Positions 46,375-60,200 of a DNA stretch of 64,000 bases are shown here, one piece after another; positions within the stretch are counted from its first letter, which is position 1, and each line of letters starts with the position of its first letter. The notes below the pieces were generated by a model that saw only the letters and a program-made list of their open reading frames with translations, did not search any database and had not been told where the DNA came from. The stretch comes from Ricinus communis (Eukaryota > Streptophyta > Magnoliopsida > Malpighiales > Euphorbiaceae), in assembly GCF_019578655.1 (NCBI RefSeq), contig NC_063256.1, positions 32,040,342 through 32,104,341 of the forward strand, written 5' to 3'. The position numbers were made by a program, and so were the translations under genes.

Positions 46375-48385
46375 CTTGGGACTTGTGATATAAAATGAGG
46401 AGTGCTCAGCCATTTTTCAAAATAAGCTGCTAGTGAAGAGGCATGATCTAGAGAGTTTCACTGTACTTTGTATTATTAATGATTTGCCTATTAGTGATGC
46501 TTTAGCTGATTTAGGTGCTAGCATCAATCTAATGCCTAACAGTTTGTTTGAGAAGTTGGGTTTAAGTGAACCTAAACCTACTAGGATGAGTATACAGTTA
46601 GCAAATAGGACTGTGAAATATCCTAAGGGAATAGTTGAGGATGTACTTGTTAAGGTAGACAAGTTCATATTTTCGGTTGACTTTGTTGTTATGGATATGG
46701 AGGATGAGAGTAGCATGCCTTTAATTCTAGGTAGACCTTTCCTTGCAACATCTAGGGCTGTTATAGATGTGTGTGATAGGAAGTTACAACTTAGAGTAGG
46801 TGATGCGACTATTACCTTTGACCTTAGCACTTCTATGAGACATTCACTTGACCATGATGATACTGTATATTATGTGGATGTTCTGGATGATATTGTGGAG
46901 TCTCAATTGCAGGAGATATTACTTGATGATCATTTACAAGAAGCATTACAGGCTGATGAGGAGGAGGAGTTGTCCAACGAGGATGTATTGGAGCAACTTG
47001 CTTGTTTGCTGGCTAGTGAGCCCAACAGGTCTACTGACCATTTTGTTGATATTGACAAGTCAGGGGTGCAGAGATTGATACCTTCACTTGAGGAGCCACC
47101 AACCCTTGAGTTGAAGGAGTTATCTAAGCACTTGACTTATGTCTATCTGGATGAGGCGGAGAAGCTGCCAGTGATCATTGCAGCTGATTTGACTCATGAA
47201 GAAAGGGAGATGACTTTGGCTTCCTTCAGGAAGTATCTTAAGGCCTTTGCATACAAGATTGCAGACATTCCTGGAATCAATCCCAGCTATTGTTAGCATG
47301 AGATCTTGATGGAGAATACTTACAGTCCAGTGGTACAACCACAATGATGTTTGAACCCGAATATGAAGGAAGTAGCAAAAAAATGAGGTAATTAAACTTT
47401 TGGATGCAGGTTTGATTTACCCTATTTTTAACAGCTCTTGGATTAGTCCTGTGCAGGTTGTGCCCAAGAAGGGAGGCATGATGGTGGTCAAGAATGAGAA
47501 GGATGAGCTAATACCGACTAGGACGGTAACTGGTTTCCGAGTTTGCATTGATTACAAGAGGCTCAATGATACAACTCGGAAGGACAATTTTCCCCTTCCT
47601 TTTATTAACTAGATGTTAGAGCGCTTATCAAGGCATATGTTTTATTGCTTTCGTTTTTTAGGTTATTCTCAGATTTCTATTGCACCTGAGGACTAAGAGA
47701 AAACCACTTTCACTTGCCCCTATAGTACGTTCGCATACAGGAGGATGCCATTCGGTTTGTGCAATGTACCTGCTACTTTCTAGAGGTGTATGATGGCAAT
47801 CTTCCATGATATGGTTCAAGAGTCTGTGAAGGTGTTCATGGACGACTTCTTGGTATTTGGTAACTCTTTCTTCGATTGTTTGCTTAACTTAGAGCATATG
47901 CTTGTGCGTTGTGTAGAAGCTAATCTTGTGCTGAATTGGGAGAAACATCATCTTATGGTGAGAGAGGGTATTGTGCTAGGGCATAAGATTTCACATGTAG
48001 GGATGGAGGCAAATAGAGATAAGGTAGAGACCATTGCTAAGTTGCCACCCCTAACTCGGTTAAGGCTGTTAGGAGTTCCCTTAGTCATGTAGGTTTTTAT
48101 AGAAGGTTCATTAAGGATTTTTCTAAAATTGCTAGACCTTTGACTCAGTTGCTTGTAGAAGATGCTCCATTTGTATTTTATGATCTCTATTTGCAGGCTT
48201 TTGAGTTACTTAAGGAGAAGTTAACTACAACCCCTATTATGGTTTCGCCTAATTGGGGGCTGCCTTTTGAGCTAATGTATGATGCTAGTGATTTTGCAGT
48301 TGGAGCTATTTTAGGGTAGAGGCTTGATAAGAAGTTCCAACCAAACTATTATGCTAACAAGACATTGACAGATTAGTTGAAGGAC
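46375..48385 (+). pseudogene. Athila gag/protease and reverse transcriptase, 3' part
   Basis: After the nested Copia the Athila frame resumes. It gives a retropepsin-like domain with DLGASINLMPNSLFEKLG at 46508 and PLILGRPFLATSRAVIDV at 46719, open to a stop at 47295. The RT follows in pieces: AGLIYPIFNSSWISPVQVVP (47406), FRVCIDYKRLND (47537), the catalytic-box variant VFMDDFLVFG (47831), and RNase H-like PFELMYDASDFAVGAILG (about 48264). Stops are frequent. Downstream RNase H, integrase and the 3' LTR are missing, because the sequence changes to Copia integrase at about 48385. Confidence 0.88.
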
Positions 48386-51070
48386 CTTTCTTCAAAGGTT
48401 TCCTTTTATAATGATTCATTCTGATGTGTGGGATCCTAGTCCGATGGTTTCTTTATCTGGTTATAAATGGTTTGTGACTTTTATTGATTGTTACAGTAGG
48501 ATGACCTAGGTATATTTGGTGCATGCAAAGAGCAAAATGTTCTCTTGTTTTTAGTCCTTCCATAAGATGATTAGTACCTAATTTGGTGCTAAGGTGAAAA
48601 TTTTACGAAAGGGCAATGGTATTGAGTATATGGAGAAAACATTTCATACTTATTTAGATACTCATGGGGACTAGACACCAAACTAGTTGTATTAATACTG
48701 CCACTCAAAATGGTGTATCTGAATGGAAAAAATATACATCTTTTTAAAGTTGCTAGGGCTCTTATGTTCATAGTGAATGTTCCTAAGGTCTACTGGGGTG
48801 ATGCTGTATAGCTTATTAATCGTATGCCTTTAAGGACCTTGGAATTCAGATGTCCACTAGAACTTATTCAAGGTAGTAACTCTTACATTATCCCACCAAA
48901 AATCTTTGGGAGTGTTTGTTTTGTGCATAAACACAATGGGGATAAACTAGATCCTAGAGCCCTGAAATGTATATTTGTTGGGTATTCTGCTACTCAGAAG
49001 GGATATAAATGCTATCATCCTCCTACTAGAAAGTTTTATATGAGTATGGATGTTACCTTTGTGAGTCAAAAGCCTATTTTCCTCCTCTCTCATCACCTTT
49101 TCATGGGGAGAATAACCATGTGGAAGAGGTGACTTCATCTGTTCCACCTAGGCTAAGTTGCCAACATATAGTGGTTAGGGGGAGCATGAAATTGAGATAA
49201 AGATATTGACTCTGACCAAGGAACACAAACTAATGCGGTAACAGGGAGATTGGAAAGACCTGATCTATTAAGGTATGCTCGTAAGAAAAACACTCTACAT
49301 AGCCAAACATCAAACTCGAACTTAACTCTTATGGAACTAGATAAACCATTCCTTTCTACTCCTAATTTATCTGTTGAAATGCCTTCCCATAATTCTTGTA
49401 ATAATGATCTTGATCTTCCAATAGCTGTTAGGAAATGAATTAGATCATGTACTCAATATCCCATCTCTAACTTTGTTTCTTATAACTCACTGTCTCCTTC
49501 CTATAGAGCTTTCTTGTCTTCTTTGCATTCTATCTTTATACCACAAGGATGGAAGGAAGCTATTAATGATCCTAAATGGAAAGATGCCATGTTGGAGGAA
49601 ATGAAGGCCTTGGTAAAAAATGTGACTTAAGAGCTTGTTGATCTTCCTTTGGGAAAAAGCCAATAGGATGTAAATGGATATATACAGTGAAGCATAGGGC
49701 AAATGGATCTATTGAGAGATTAAAGGCTTAGTTGGTGGCAAAGGACTTTACTTAGACTTACAAAATTGATTATCAAGAAAAATTTGTGCCTGTTGTGAAG
49801 ATGAATTCAAAAAGAGTTCTTTTATCTTGTGCCAGTAATCTTGGATGGGACCTACAACAGTTTTATGTTAAAAATGCCTTCCTCCATGGTGAGTTGGAAG
49901 AGGAAGTTTATATGAAAATTCCACCTGGTTTTTCTAGTCTGAAAATTGAAGGGGGAGTTTGTCATTTAAAGAAAGCTTTATATAGTTTAAAACAATCACC
50001 TCAAGCTTGGTTTGACATGTTCATGAAAGCAATGTCTCTTTTGGCTACAAGCAGATTAATGCAGATCACACTATATTCATCAAATACCTTAATGGTAAAA
50101 TTACTATTCTTATTGTATATGTTGATGATATAGTGGTGACAGGTGACAATTAAGAAGAGATGACTAGACTGAAGAAACATTTGGCTACTAAGTTTGAGAT
50201 TAAAGATTGGGAAAACTAAGATATTTTTTCGGGATAAAAGTTGCTTAATCTGAAAAGGGATTATCTCTTAAGAAAATATGTTATAGACTTATTAAAGGAA
50301 ATAAGAATATTAGGCTGTAAACCTGCGGATACTCCCATTGAGATCAATTATAGGCTAAGCAAGAATAGTGGAGAATTGGTTGACATTGACCGATACCAAA
50401 GATTGGTTGCGAGATTGATTTATCTCTTTCATACACGACCTGACATCGTCTATGCAGTAAGTATAATAAGTCAATTTATGCATAACCATCGGACAATACA
50501 TTTTGATGTGGTTTTTCGAATTACACGATATCTCAAATCTAGTCCAGGAAAATGATTACTCTTCTCAAACAATGATCAATTAGGAACCGAAGCATACACT
50601 GATGCTGATTGGGCAGGATCTCCTAATGATAGAAGATTTACTTTCGGATATTGTGCCTTTGTTGCCGAGAATTTGGTCACTTGGAGAAGTAAAAAAACAA
50701 GGCGTGGTTGCTAGCTCAAATGTCGAAGCAAAATATAGAGCTATGGCACAAGGAGTTTATGAACTTTTATAGTTTAAGAAGTGAATGCAAGATATTCATC
50801 TTTTTCGAGAGGAGTCCTTCTTGTTGCATTGTGACAATAAGACAAGTATCTGCATTGCACATAATTCAATCCAACATGATCGTACTAAATATATTAAGAT
50901 TGACAGATTCTTTATCAAAGAAGAAGGATGATTAAAGCTTAAAAGTCAGTTATACAAACTTCGGGAGTCGACTAGCAAATGTATTTACCAAGGGTCTATG
51001 TAGCATATTATTTTATTCCTTTGTTTGCAAGATGGGTATGGAAAATATACATACATCATCTTGAGGGGAG
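48385..51070 (+). pseudogene. 5'-truncated Copia integrase-RT-RNase H
   Basis: Starting in mid-element, the plus strand gives integrase residues (MIHSDVWDPSPMVSLSGY-like at about 48410, LKCIFVGYSATQKGYKCYHP at 48960). RT follows (QQFYVKNAFLHGELEEEVYM at 49856, SLKQSPQAWFDM at 49990), then GCKPADTPIEI (50311), ARLIYLFHTRPDIVYAVS, and RNase H (TDADWAGSPNDRRF at 50600). Many stops and frameshifts show it is old. A purine tract TTGAGGGGAG at 51061-51070 precedes its 3' LTR. The 5' LTR and gag are absent. Confidence 0.85.
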
Positions 51071-51252
51071 TGTTGATAACCATGATTTTAGGGCACATTT
51101 TTAAGAGTTAATTATGTAAATTTATTTCCTATTTAATAGTTATATTTCTGTAATTATATGTATCTTTAAGTTTATTATAAATTATAACACTCAGCAATAG
51201 GGTAAAGATATAACCCTATTTCGTTCAAATCTCTCTGCGTCTAAAACCTACA
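51071..51252 (+). repeat. 3' LTR of truncated Copia, abutting KDM3-type gene
   Basis: The segment begins TGTTGATAACC right after a polypurine tract and ends ...AAACCTACA, about 182 bp. It holds AT-rich sequence that could supply a TATA-type promoter. The next 28 bp lead directly into the ATG of the demethylase gene. There is no partner LTR, so the outer edge is inferred from the CA end. Confidence 0.65.
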
Positions 51253-51280
51253 GATATTTAGGTGCAAAAAAATTATACAC

Positions 51281-54200
51281 ATGAAACGCAAGCGAGGCCG
51301 CCCAAAAGGTTCAAAGAATAAGCACAAACATCTTCTGGGTGATAGAAATGAAGAACTCAACGGAAAAATTGCAGAATGCAACAATGTCAAGGGCTGTCTT
51401 GCTGGCTTTAAGAATGATGGGTGTAGTATTTTGAATGAGGAATTGACAAAGATGGCTACTGAAGCTGCTGGTGTTAATGATGTAAGACAGATGAATTATC
51501 AGCCAAAGAAGAAGCGAGGTAGACCAAAAGGTTGGAGGAAAAAGAAGCCAAATACTATTTCTGAAGAACGGAACCAACTACGGCTGCTGAAGGAAAAAAG
51601 CCAACTACTTCTTCACAGAGAAATAAAAACAGATGAATTAACAGGTAATTCAGGCAGTGCTTGCAAGAAGCGTAGAGGAAGGCCGAAGAAGTTTAGCAGC
51701 CCACCAGAAAATTCAGAATTACTGGTAAGTTCCTTTGAATTTATCTCATATCATAGTGCTTAATTAGCTATTTGTACAGAGCTATTACTGTCGACTTGTT
51801 GATCATGTAAAATTCTAGAGGTTAAGTGAATGTATAATGAGGCCATCAGAGTATAGCTAACAAAATTATTCAATTACAAAACTATAAATTGGCCTGGCAA
51901 ACTCAGATGATCTCGCTGTCCTTGTGAATCTTGTAGCTAAATTCTTTTCCTTGCTTTCCTATCTTCTATTAAAATGAATATCATGCGCAGAGTATTCTTG
52001 GAATCAGTGATTACATCTCGTGTTAAATTTCATTCATCAGGCTTTCAGTAATGCCAATATGTACATTTTTTTTTCCCTGGTCGATGCCAAGCTAAATGGA
52101 TCGCGATGCTTGCTTTGCTACCTTCTTTTTTTGTTTAGACATCAATTGTTGTGCATTGTAAGCACTCGAATTTTCAGTAATGCTCTGTGCTGTTTGTTCT
52201 ATTTAAGAGGAGGATATCTTTGATCTTGTATTTCGTTCATCTCTCATTACCTTGTTATTTTAATGATAAAATAATGGAAAACGGTATAATGGTCCATTCT
52301 AACCTCAATTTTTCATCAGGACAATACTGAGAGCAAAAAGGTCCAGAGGAACTTGATGTGCCATCAGTGTTGGAAGAGTGATAGGAACGGTGTTGTTATT
52401 TGTTCCAACTGCAGAAGGAAGCGCTATTGCTATGACTGCCTTGCAAAGTGGTAAGCAAATCTTTCCACAAACTTCTTTTGCTCATGAAAAATTTGACAAA
52501 ATTGGCCGTCAGAGTTGGAATTTTAATTCAACAGTAAGGTTGGACCATGTAATATGGACTTTAGAGATCACAAGTTCAGATCACCAAAACAGCCTCCTTG
52601 CTACTCAAGGAGAAGGCTATGGACCTTTGATCTTCCACTGACCTGCACTGCGAGACCCCCACTTTTTTGTTGCTATCACTAAGAAGTTTCTAGTTTTTTC
52701 AGATTAGAAGCATTGGAATTTGGTTCACTTGGTAAAGGAATTAGGACTTTGTTCACTTAACATTTAACACTGAAAACAAATCACTATAGTTAATTTTTCC
52801 CCATCTAGGTAGGGAAATTGCTTTAAAGCTACTGATAGATGTTAGTTTGCTGTTAGCATGGAATTTGATATTGACTATCAAATGAACATTAGGTATCCAG
52901 AGAAAACATGGGAACAGATAGAAATTGCTTGTCCGTTTTGCCGTGGTAATTGTAACTGCAGATTATGCTTAAAGGAAGATGCAGTTGCGCTGGTGTGTTC
53001 CTGGTGTGCTTTATCTTTTTGCTTTCTTTTATCTCTTTTTCTACAGGTTTGCATGCATGTCCTTATGATGCCAAACTATGGAAATATGTGGTTTTAACAG
53101 GTTGGGAATACTGAAGCAGATAAAAATACCAAATTGCAAAATTTTCTTTATTTGCTTTACAAGACTTTGCCCCTGCTGAGGCATATTCAGCAGGAGCAGA
53201 GCTCTGAACTGGAAGTGGAGGAAAGGATTCGCGGTAATTTTTAAATTGACTTATATATCAGGCTGTATTAGTGCATTTCTTTATGAATCAATGCCAGAAT
53301 GCTTTACTACACCTGTTTTCATCTTTTCCCATAGGTGTTCAGTTGACAGAAGAGGATGTACCAAAATCTGTACTTGATGATGATGATCGATTATATTGGT
53401 ATTATCTCATTCTTACATATCTTAGAACTGAAATTTTAGCTACTTAATTATTGAACTTCCCGCTATCTCTTTTTTACCTTGTTTATAAATATTGGAAGAA
53501 TAGGTTCCTAACCCAACCATTCGTTTTTGATATCTTGATTTTGTTGTGCCTCCTCTTCCTGATTGGTAGACATAAGTGGTCTGGAAATGCTTCTTTGGCT
53601 TAAAACTGTGCACTAGTTTAGGTATGTAGATTAAATCTGTCTTTTGACCTTTTGTTAACTGTGACTTTAATTTAATACATAATAATAATAATATTTTTTA
53701 GTTTCTATATGAACTGTTATTCTTTTTGTTCCTTGCTTCACTCTTTGTGCCTGTGTATAATACAGTACATATACACAGCTAAATATCCTAAATTACATAT
53801 CACACTAACATTCTTTTTCTTTTTGTGTATATGAGCAAGCCACGTTACAGAACTTTCCAGTGAAGCAGTTTGTAGAGTATGCTTAGTGGTCTGTTGATTG
53901 ATGTGTATTTATATACTATAGGAACAGTTAGAAGAGGTTGAATTTACATCATCTATTTAAAAATTTATTTGTCTTTGGTGATAGAGGAGTGGTCTATCTT
54001 TTTCTATTCAAATATCTTTGCTTTCTAGTCTTTTACTGGAGGTTGTGCCTTCTATGCTGGTTCATATGATTCCCTAATCTGTTTGAAATTGGAAGTCCAT
54101 CTGCTGATGTTCAATAGCCCTTTCTTCATGGTCGAAGTTTGCATGTGGAAACTGTTCTATTCACTAATGGATAGCCTCACTTTCCCTTCTGATTGTGGCA

Positions 54201-57200
54201 ATTATTCCTTCTGTACTTTTAAAATGACCAATCAAGATAGTATAGAAAATTCTGAATATTACTTATGGTGCTATTCGTAACTGTGAAATTATCCTTCTTT
54301 AACAGTGACAATTGCAATACATCCATTGTTAATTTTCATAGAAGCTGCTCGGATCCTGGTTGTTCTTATGATCTCTGTCTTACTTGTTGTTCGGAGATCA
54401 GAAAAGGGATTCAGTCTGGAGGTAATGATGCCGAATCTTTGCTCCATCAATTTGTTGAAAGAGTAAATGGTCAAGATACATATTTGAATGACCAGATAAC
54501 TGCAAATCAGAAAAGATTTTGTTGTGAGATGCAAGTGTCCCATCTAGTAAACAAATGTGACACTGAGTCATCAAATGACTCTCCTGATTGGAGAGCAGAG
54601 ACTGATGGGCAGATTTCTTGTCCTCCTAAAGCACGAGGTGGCTGTGGCACTGGGATGCTTGTTATGAGACGCGTCTTTGAAGCTAATATGGTTAAAGAAC
54701 TAATTAAGAACACAGAGGAACTTATTATTAATTATAAGCCACCTGATACTGATTCTTTTCAAGGATGTTATTTGTGCCGTCCTTTCAGTTCTACTGACTG
54801 CATAATGAAAGATTTTGAAGTGAGGAAGGCAGCAGATAGGGAGAAAAGTGATGATAACTTTCTCTACTGTCCAAATGCTCTTTGGTTGGGAGATAATGAA
54901 ATTGAGCATTTTCAAATGCATTGGATGAGAGGGGAACCTGTTATAGTTAGAAATGTACTTGACAAAACTTCCGGTTTGAGTTGGGAACCAATGGTCATGT
55001 GGAGGGCTCTTAGAGGTGCAAAAAAGATTTTAAAAGAGGAAGCACAAAGGGTTAAAGCTATTGATTGCCTGGACTGGTGTGAAGTAAGTTTTTGCATATT
55101 GAAGATGCATTTTGAAATTATAAATTTTTCTTTTGCTTTTAATGAAATCGCTCCTTATGCGCAGTGCACCATTAGTTTCTTGAGCTTTAGATCTGCTATC
55201 CGTATTATTTTGCAACATATTTTACATCTTATACACTCATATTCAAGCATGCAGACAATAACATTAAATGGATTCTGAAACAGGAAACAGTAAGCTTTTC
55301 ATTCAGTAGATTTTACTCGGTAGATTTTCTGAGGTTAGATTCTGGAATTAGGTTGGCAAACCATATTGTCCTAAAGATTCTATCAAGGCTTGTTCTATGG
55401 GAATGGGTTATGCAGCTAAAAAAGAGTTGCCTGTTATAATGCATTTAGTGAATATTGCTTGAAAGAAAACTCGGGCGCCGCATATCTAGTTTGAAGCAAA
55501 ATTTTCTGAGATTTTCCTCTTCCCCTATTCTTGACATTTCACCATTTAGCACAAACAAGGATTTCCAAATATTATTATAGGAGTTTATGCTTAATAACCT
55601 TTTTAATTTTTTTGGAACGTAATGTGAATTTTCTTCAGTTGTAGGAGGAACTCTACTCATCCATACAAAAATAATGTTCACATATCGTTTTCTTTAATAA
55701 AGCCAAGACACTAAATTCATGTTTGTTTTTTTTTCAAATTCATGTTTCCTTTTTACCTTCCTCATGTCTATCAGCAACTCCATTTCCTGTTCCTCTGAAT
55801 ATATACAAACTACAAGCTCTAATTTATTTTTGTGGCACATGTTATATCAAAGTCATCCTATGTTCCCAAGGTCTCCTCCCACTTATTCTTCATCCATATA
55901 GTGGCATATTGCAGATCAGGGTTCACAATTAAAGAGCAGCTCATCAGCTTTTAATTTTCTGAGCTTAATTGCAGCTCATCTAATCTGCTAACCTGATTAA
56001 AATTTTATTGCAATGCAGAAGTTTCTAAAACCTCGGAGAAATAGGAGTGAGGACTCTGTTTATTTGGTCAGTTTGGTTAATTCTGAAAACTTAACCGACT
56101 ATCTTAAGAACCAAATAAACCAAACATATCCATATTTTCTTTCTCGTGGTTTATTCACTTTTGATCTTTCTTAATTTAACTCCATTATCAAGGCCTATAA
56201 ATGAATAGGTCTTCCGATTTGGACTTCATCGACCAAAAAAGTTGGAAAACCAAGAAATATTACAGTAATCAGCGACTAGCCAAAGGGTAGATTGTTGGTT
56301 ATTTCAGTATTTTAGATATAAAACAGATTTGAAAAGAGTACCAAATAATGCATCTTGAGAAAAGAACGAAGGGAATTAACTGAAAGTGCATCGGTTCATC
56401 TCAGTAATTTTGTTTAATTGCATAGTGTTCATCCTGGAGTAAGATCTTCTTTTCATATGGCCTTTATGGACAGCCACAATTCTTGGCATTAAAATTTGAT
56501 GTTAATCAAGTAGAATCTGGACTTGCATGTTAATATACTGTAATTGGGGTTATTTGGTTCATTCTTCTGCTTCTACATCTCAAGCCAGTTAAGCTGGTTT
56601 TTAATATGTTTTGAGCTCAAAAACTTTATTAACTTGTAGAATAAAAAATGCATTGTTCTTGGTGCCACAGGTTGAAATTACTATTTTCCAGTTCTTCAAA
56701 GGTTACTTAGAGGGTCGTAAGTACAGGAATGGGTGGCCAGAGATGCTGAAGCTGAAGGATTGGCCCCCATCAAATTCATTTGAAGAATGTTTACCCAGGC
56801 ATGGTGCTGAATTTATAGCTATGCTTCCCTTTAGTGAATACACCCATCCAAAATCAGGTCTTCTGAATCTTGCTACAAGGCTTCCTGCTGTCTTGAAACC
56901 AGACTTGGGACCCAAAACATACATAGCTTATGGATCTAAGGAAGAACTTGGCAGAGGTGATTCCGTGACGAAACTGCATTGTGACATTTCTGATGCGGTA
57001 TGCAATACTTTTTGTATGAAATTTTGTAGTATATATTTATATTTATGGGATTGCTGCTTTTGTCTGTTCTTACAACTCTCATCCATTCTTTTGCTCATTC
57101 TTCTCTAACATGCTTTCAACATTTTCTTAAAAGTATGGTATGTGACATAAATTAATGTTCTTGATCAAATCAAGATATTGTAAAAGAATCTTCATTTACC

Positions 57201-60200
57201 TCTTTTAAACATTTCTAATTGTTAATTCTTTGTTGATACCTATCATGTTTCTAGTTAGTTTGAGCTAATGAGGTTTGCTGTTTTATTTATACTTAAAATC
57301 ATTAGTTCTTGGTATGACATATAGTGTTCTTTTTCATGACGAGTTTAATGTTCAATACTTTATGGATTCCTTTTCCAATGGATTACTTTCTTCAGCACTT
57401 GGATTGTATCCGCTCATCACTTTATATTTTTTTAAAGATTTCTTTTAACTTCCTTTATCTTTCATTATTAAGCATTTAGTAAATGAATAGATATACAAAA
57501 GTTATCCAAACAAGTAGATGAAGTAGATAGAACTGGACTTCCAACATTTATAAGAATCTCAGTATATTTCTAGACAAGCTTTATGACATTTAGGTTGTTT
57601 GTATGTTTAGAAAATAGTCAGTATTTATCCATATTAAAGTTTTCAGTACACAATCAATAGAAGTCTTTGGTTTTCTGACACTAGGACAGTAAGATCATAG
57701 TCACATGAATGATACGACATTAAGTTTTTATTGTAATTCCGATGAGATGTCAATTCTTTGTTTTTGATTTGGTTCTATTCCTTCTAAATTCTTGCTTTAT
57801 TTCAGAAAGTGACCTATTATTTATTGTCACATGATTTAATGTTTCATTTCAAGATAAAACTTACATGGTCCAATTACTTGTTAAAAATTCTGTTGAGTCA
57901 TAGTCACTGTGTCATGCCTAATAAATGAGCTTTTCAACTTTAATCTGAGAAATTAGTTCCTTATGGCCCAATGCTGCTTCTCATGATGCTGGGTGCCTAC
58001 AAGGTGCTTTGGCTTGTAAATAATCCATTTGCCTAAATTTTCCCTCTTTGGACTCGGAAATGATTATAAATAACTAAGGATATTATGCTGATTGATGCCT
58101 GAATGTACTAGACTAATATGCTATTTGTTACTGCCTAATCTATACATATCTAGTTTAGATTGAGCATCTAAACTTGCATCATGTCTGTAAGACATTGTGA
58201 TTGGTTATTGGAGAAGCCTTGGCAAAAATAGGATATAATGCTGATTGATCATAAAAGTACTATACTACTGGCATGCAATATGTTACTGCACAATGCTACT
58301 TAATTGGTGAGCATCTAAACTTGCATCATTTGTTAGCAAGACATTGGTAATTTGGTTAATGGACACCCTTGATTATTTTTACTCATTTTCTTAGCTTGCA
58401 GGATCTAGCCATCATATTTACACCATTATATCTTATGCATTTTTCAATTCTTTCTGCAGACTTTCTAAAGCTTTTCTAGATTTCTACAAGTTCAGCATGT
58501 TGTTAATACTCTTCATAGGACAGTTAATGTCTCACAGAACGAAAAATCTACACATGATGTGCAAATTGTCTCCTCTTAGAAATATACTGAGTTCGAGTAA
58601 AAGTACTGTTAAAAGTAAAAATAAATGATGAACTCATGGGTGCCTATACATGCATAAACAGTCTCAAAATTTTATGGTCACATACTCATGTTTTCTTTGT
58701 TCTTCTTCTTCCTCTTTGTTTTTTCTTTCTCAAAATTTTCTTTAGGTTAATGTACTCACCCACATGACTGAAGTGAAGATCCCCACATGGCAAAGGAAAA
58801 TTATAGGCAAACTACAACAGCAATATGAAGAGGAAGATTTGCATCAGATTTCTGGTGGGATGCTGAAAGCATCAGGTACATTTGGAAGGAAGGCACGAAA
58901 AAGAACACGTAAAGATGAGAGGATAGATCCTGAATTATCTCAAAAAGTGGAAATAATTGAGTGTGAGTCCTCACTAGAAAGTTTGTATATACAGAAAATG
59001 AAACTGGATGAAGAACGAAATAAAAGCCAGGAGTTGAGTACTATGGGATCGTGTAGCATTCAGTTGGTCCCAAAATTTTCTACAACAGGATTGACTGTAA
59101 CTGAAAATTCCAAGAAGCAGTTGATTGGAAGGGTGCAATATTCTGACTCGCATATGCTTAATTCCAGCTCCTTGTGGGACAAACATTCTGCGAATAGCAT
59201 TGGTTTAATTAAGAAACAGGATGAGTTGAAAGCATCGCCGTCAAAAGTCGGTGACCTTGCTGAGGATAATTCATTACTTCGAACTATGCATAGAAGCACA
59301 TCTGATGGTCCTCTCGTAGATGAAATCATAGGAATGAAGGTGGAAAAAAACAGTTCTTGTTCGCTCAGTCATCAACATGATAAATGCACCAGCTATAGTG
59401 ATGCATTAAAGGAACGAAATGATTTGGAATCAATTGATTTGAATGAAAATATGAGCAGAGAATCTCTTCCAGACAATCATGCAGCACAAATTCTATATGG
59501 GGGTGCTGTATGGGACATTTTCCGTAGGCAGGATGTGCCCAAGTTAATTGAGTACTTGAAGAAGCATCAAAAAGAATTTCGTCATATCAGTAATCTTCCT
59601 GTCAATTCTGTGTGTATCTTGCTTACCAATGTCCATAACATTATTGTAAGTTCCATCATTTGAAGCTCATGTGCTGCGCTTGCTTCAGGTTATTCATCCT
59701 ATTCATGACCAGACTTTCTATCTAAATGAGAGACATAAAAGACAATTAAAGGAGGAGTTCAGTAAGAAATTGTTTCTCCCAGAGTCCAAGTTAATAATAC
59801 TAAGCCTATGAAAGTTTTCATATGATTGCAACCATGAATCTTTGTTTAGGTGTTGAACCGTGGACATTTGAACAGCACCTTGGTGAGGCTGTTTTCATTC
59901 CAGCAGGGTGTCCGCATCAAGTGAGAAATAGACAGGTTAGGTTTTTATAGCATTTAGTATCTATTTGTGATCAGCCTGCCTTTTTATTTTTCCTGTTCTC
60001 TTTATCTGCCAATGGATTTGTATCCAAGCACGCAAAACCTTTTTCTTTTAACATGTCAGGTTCTCTATTAGAACATGATTGTGAGCTCCTCTGAAATTTG
60101 CCCTGTCAGGAGAATAGTAGTATGTAATATGATCAAGTTTTTTAGTGATACTGATAATTAAAAGTCAATTCATGCATTTCAGAAGAATATGTTGAGTGAA

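Noticed and set aside
46417..46830. 137-codon minus-strand open frame
   Set aside because: It is the shadow of the Athila protease region, where the plus strand has the DLGASIN and LGRPFLATSR motifs.
54265..55278. 337-codon frame taken as a separate gene
   Set aside because: Its core (54306-55083) is exon 6 of the KDM3-type gene; both ends run into introns.
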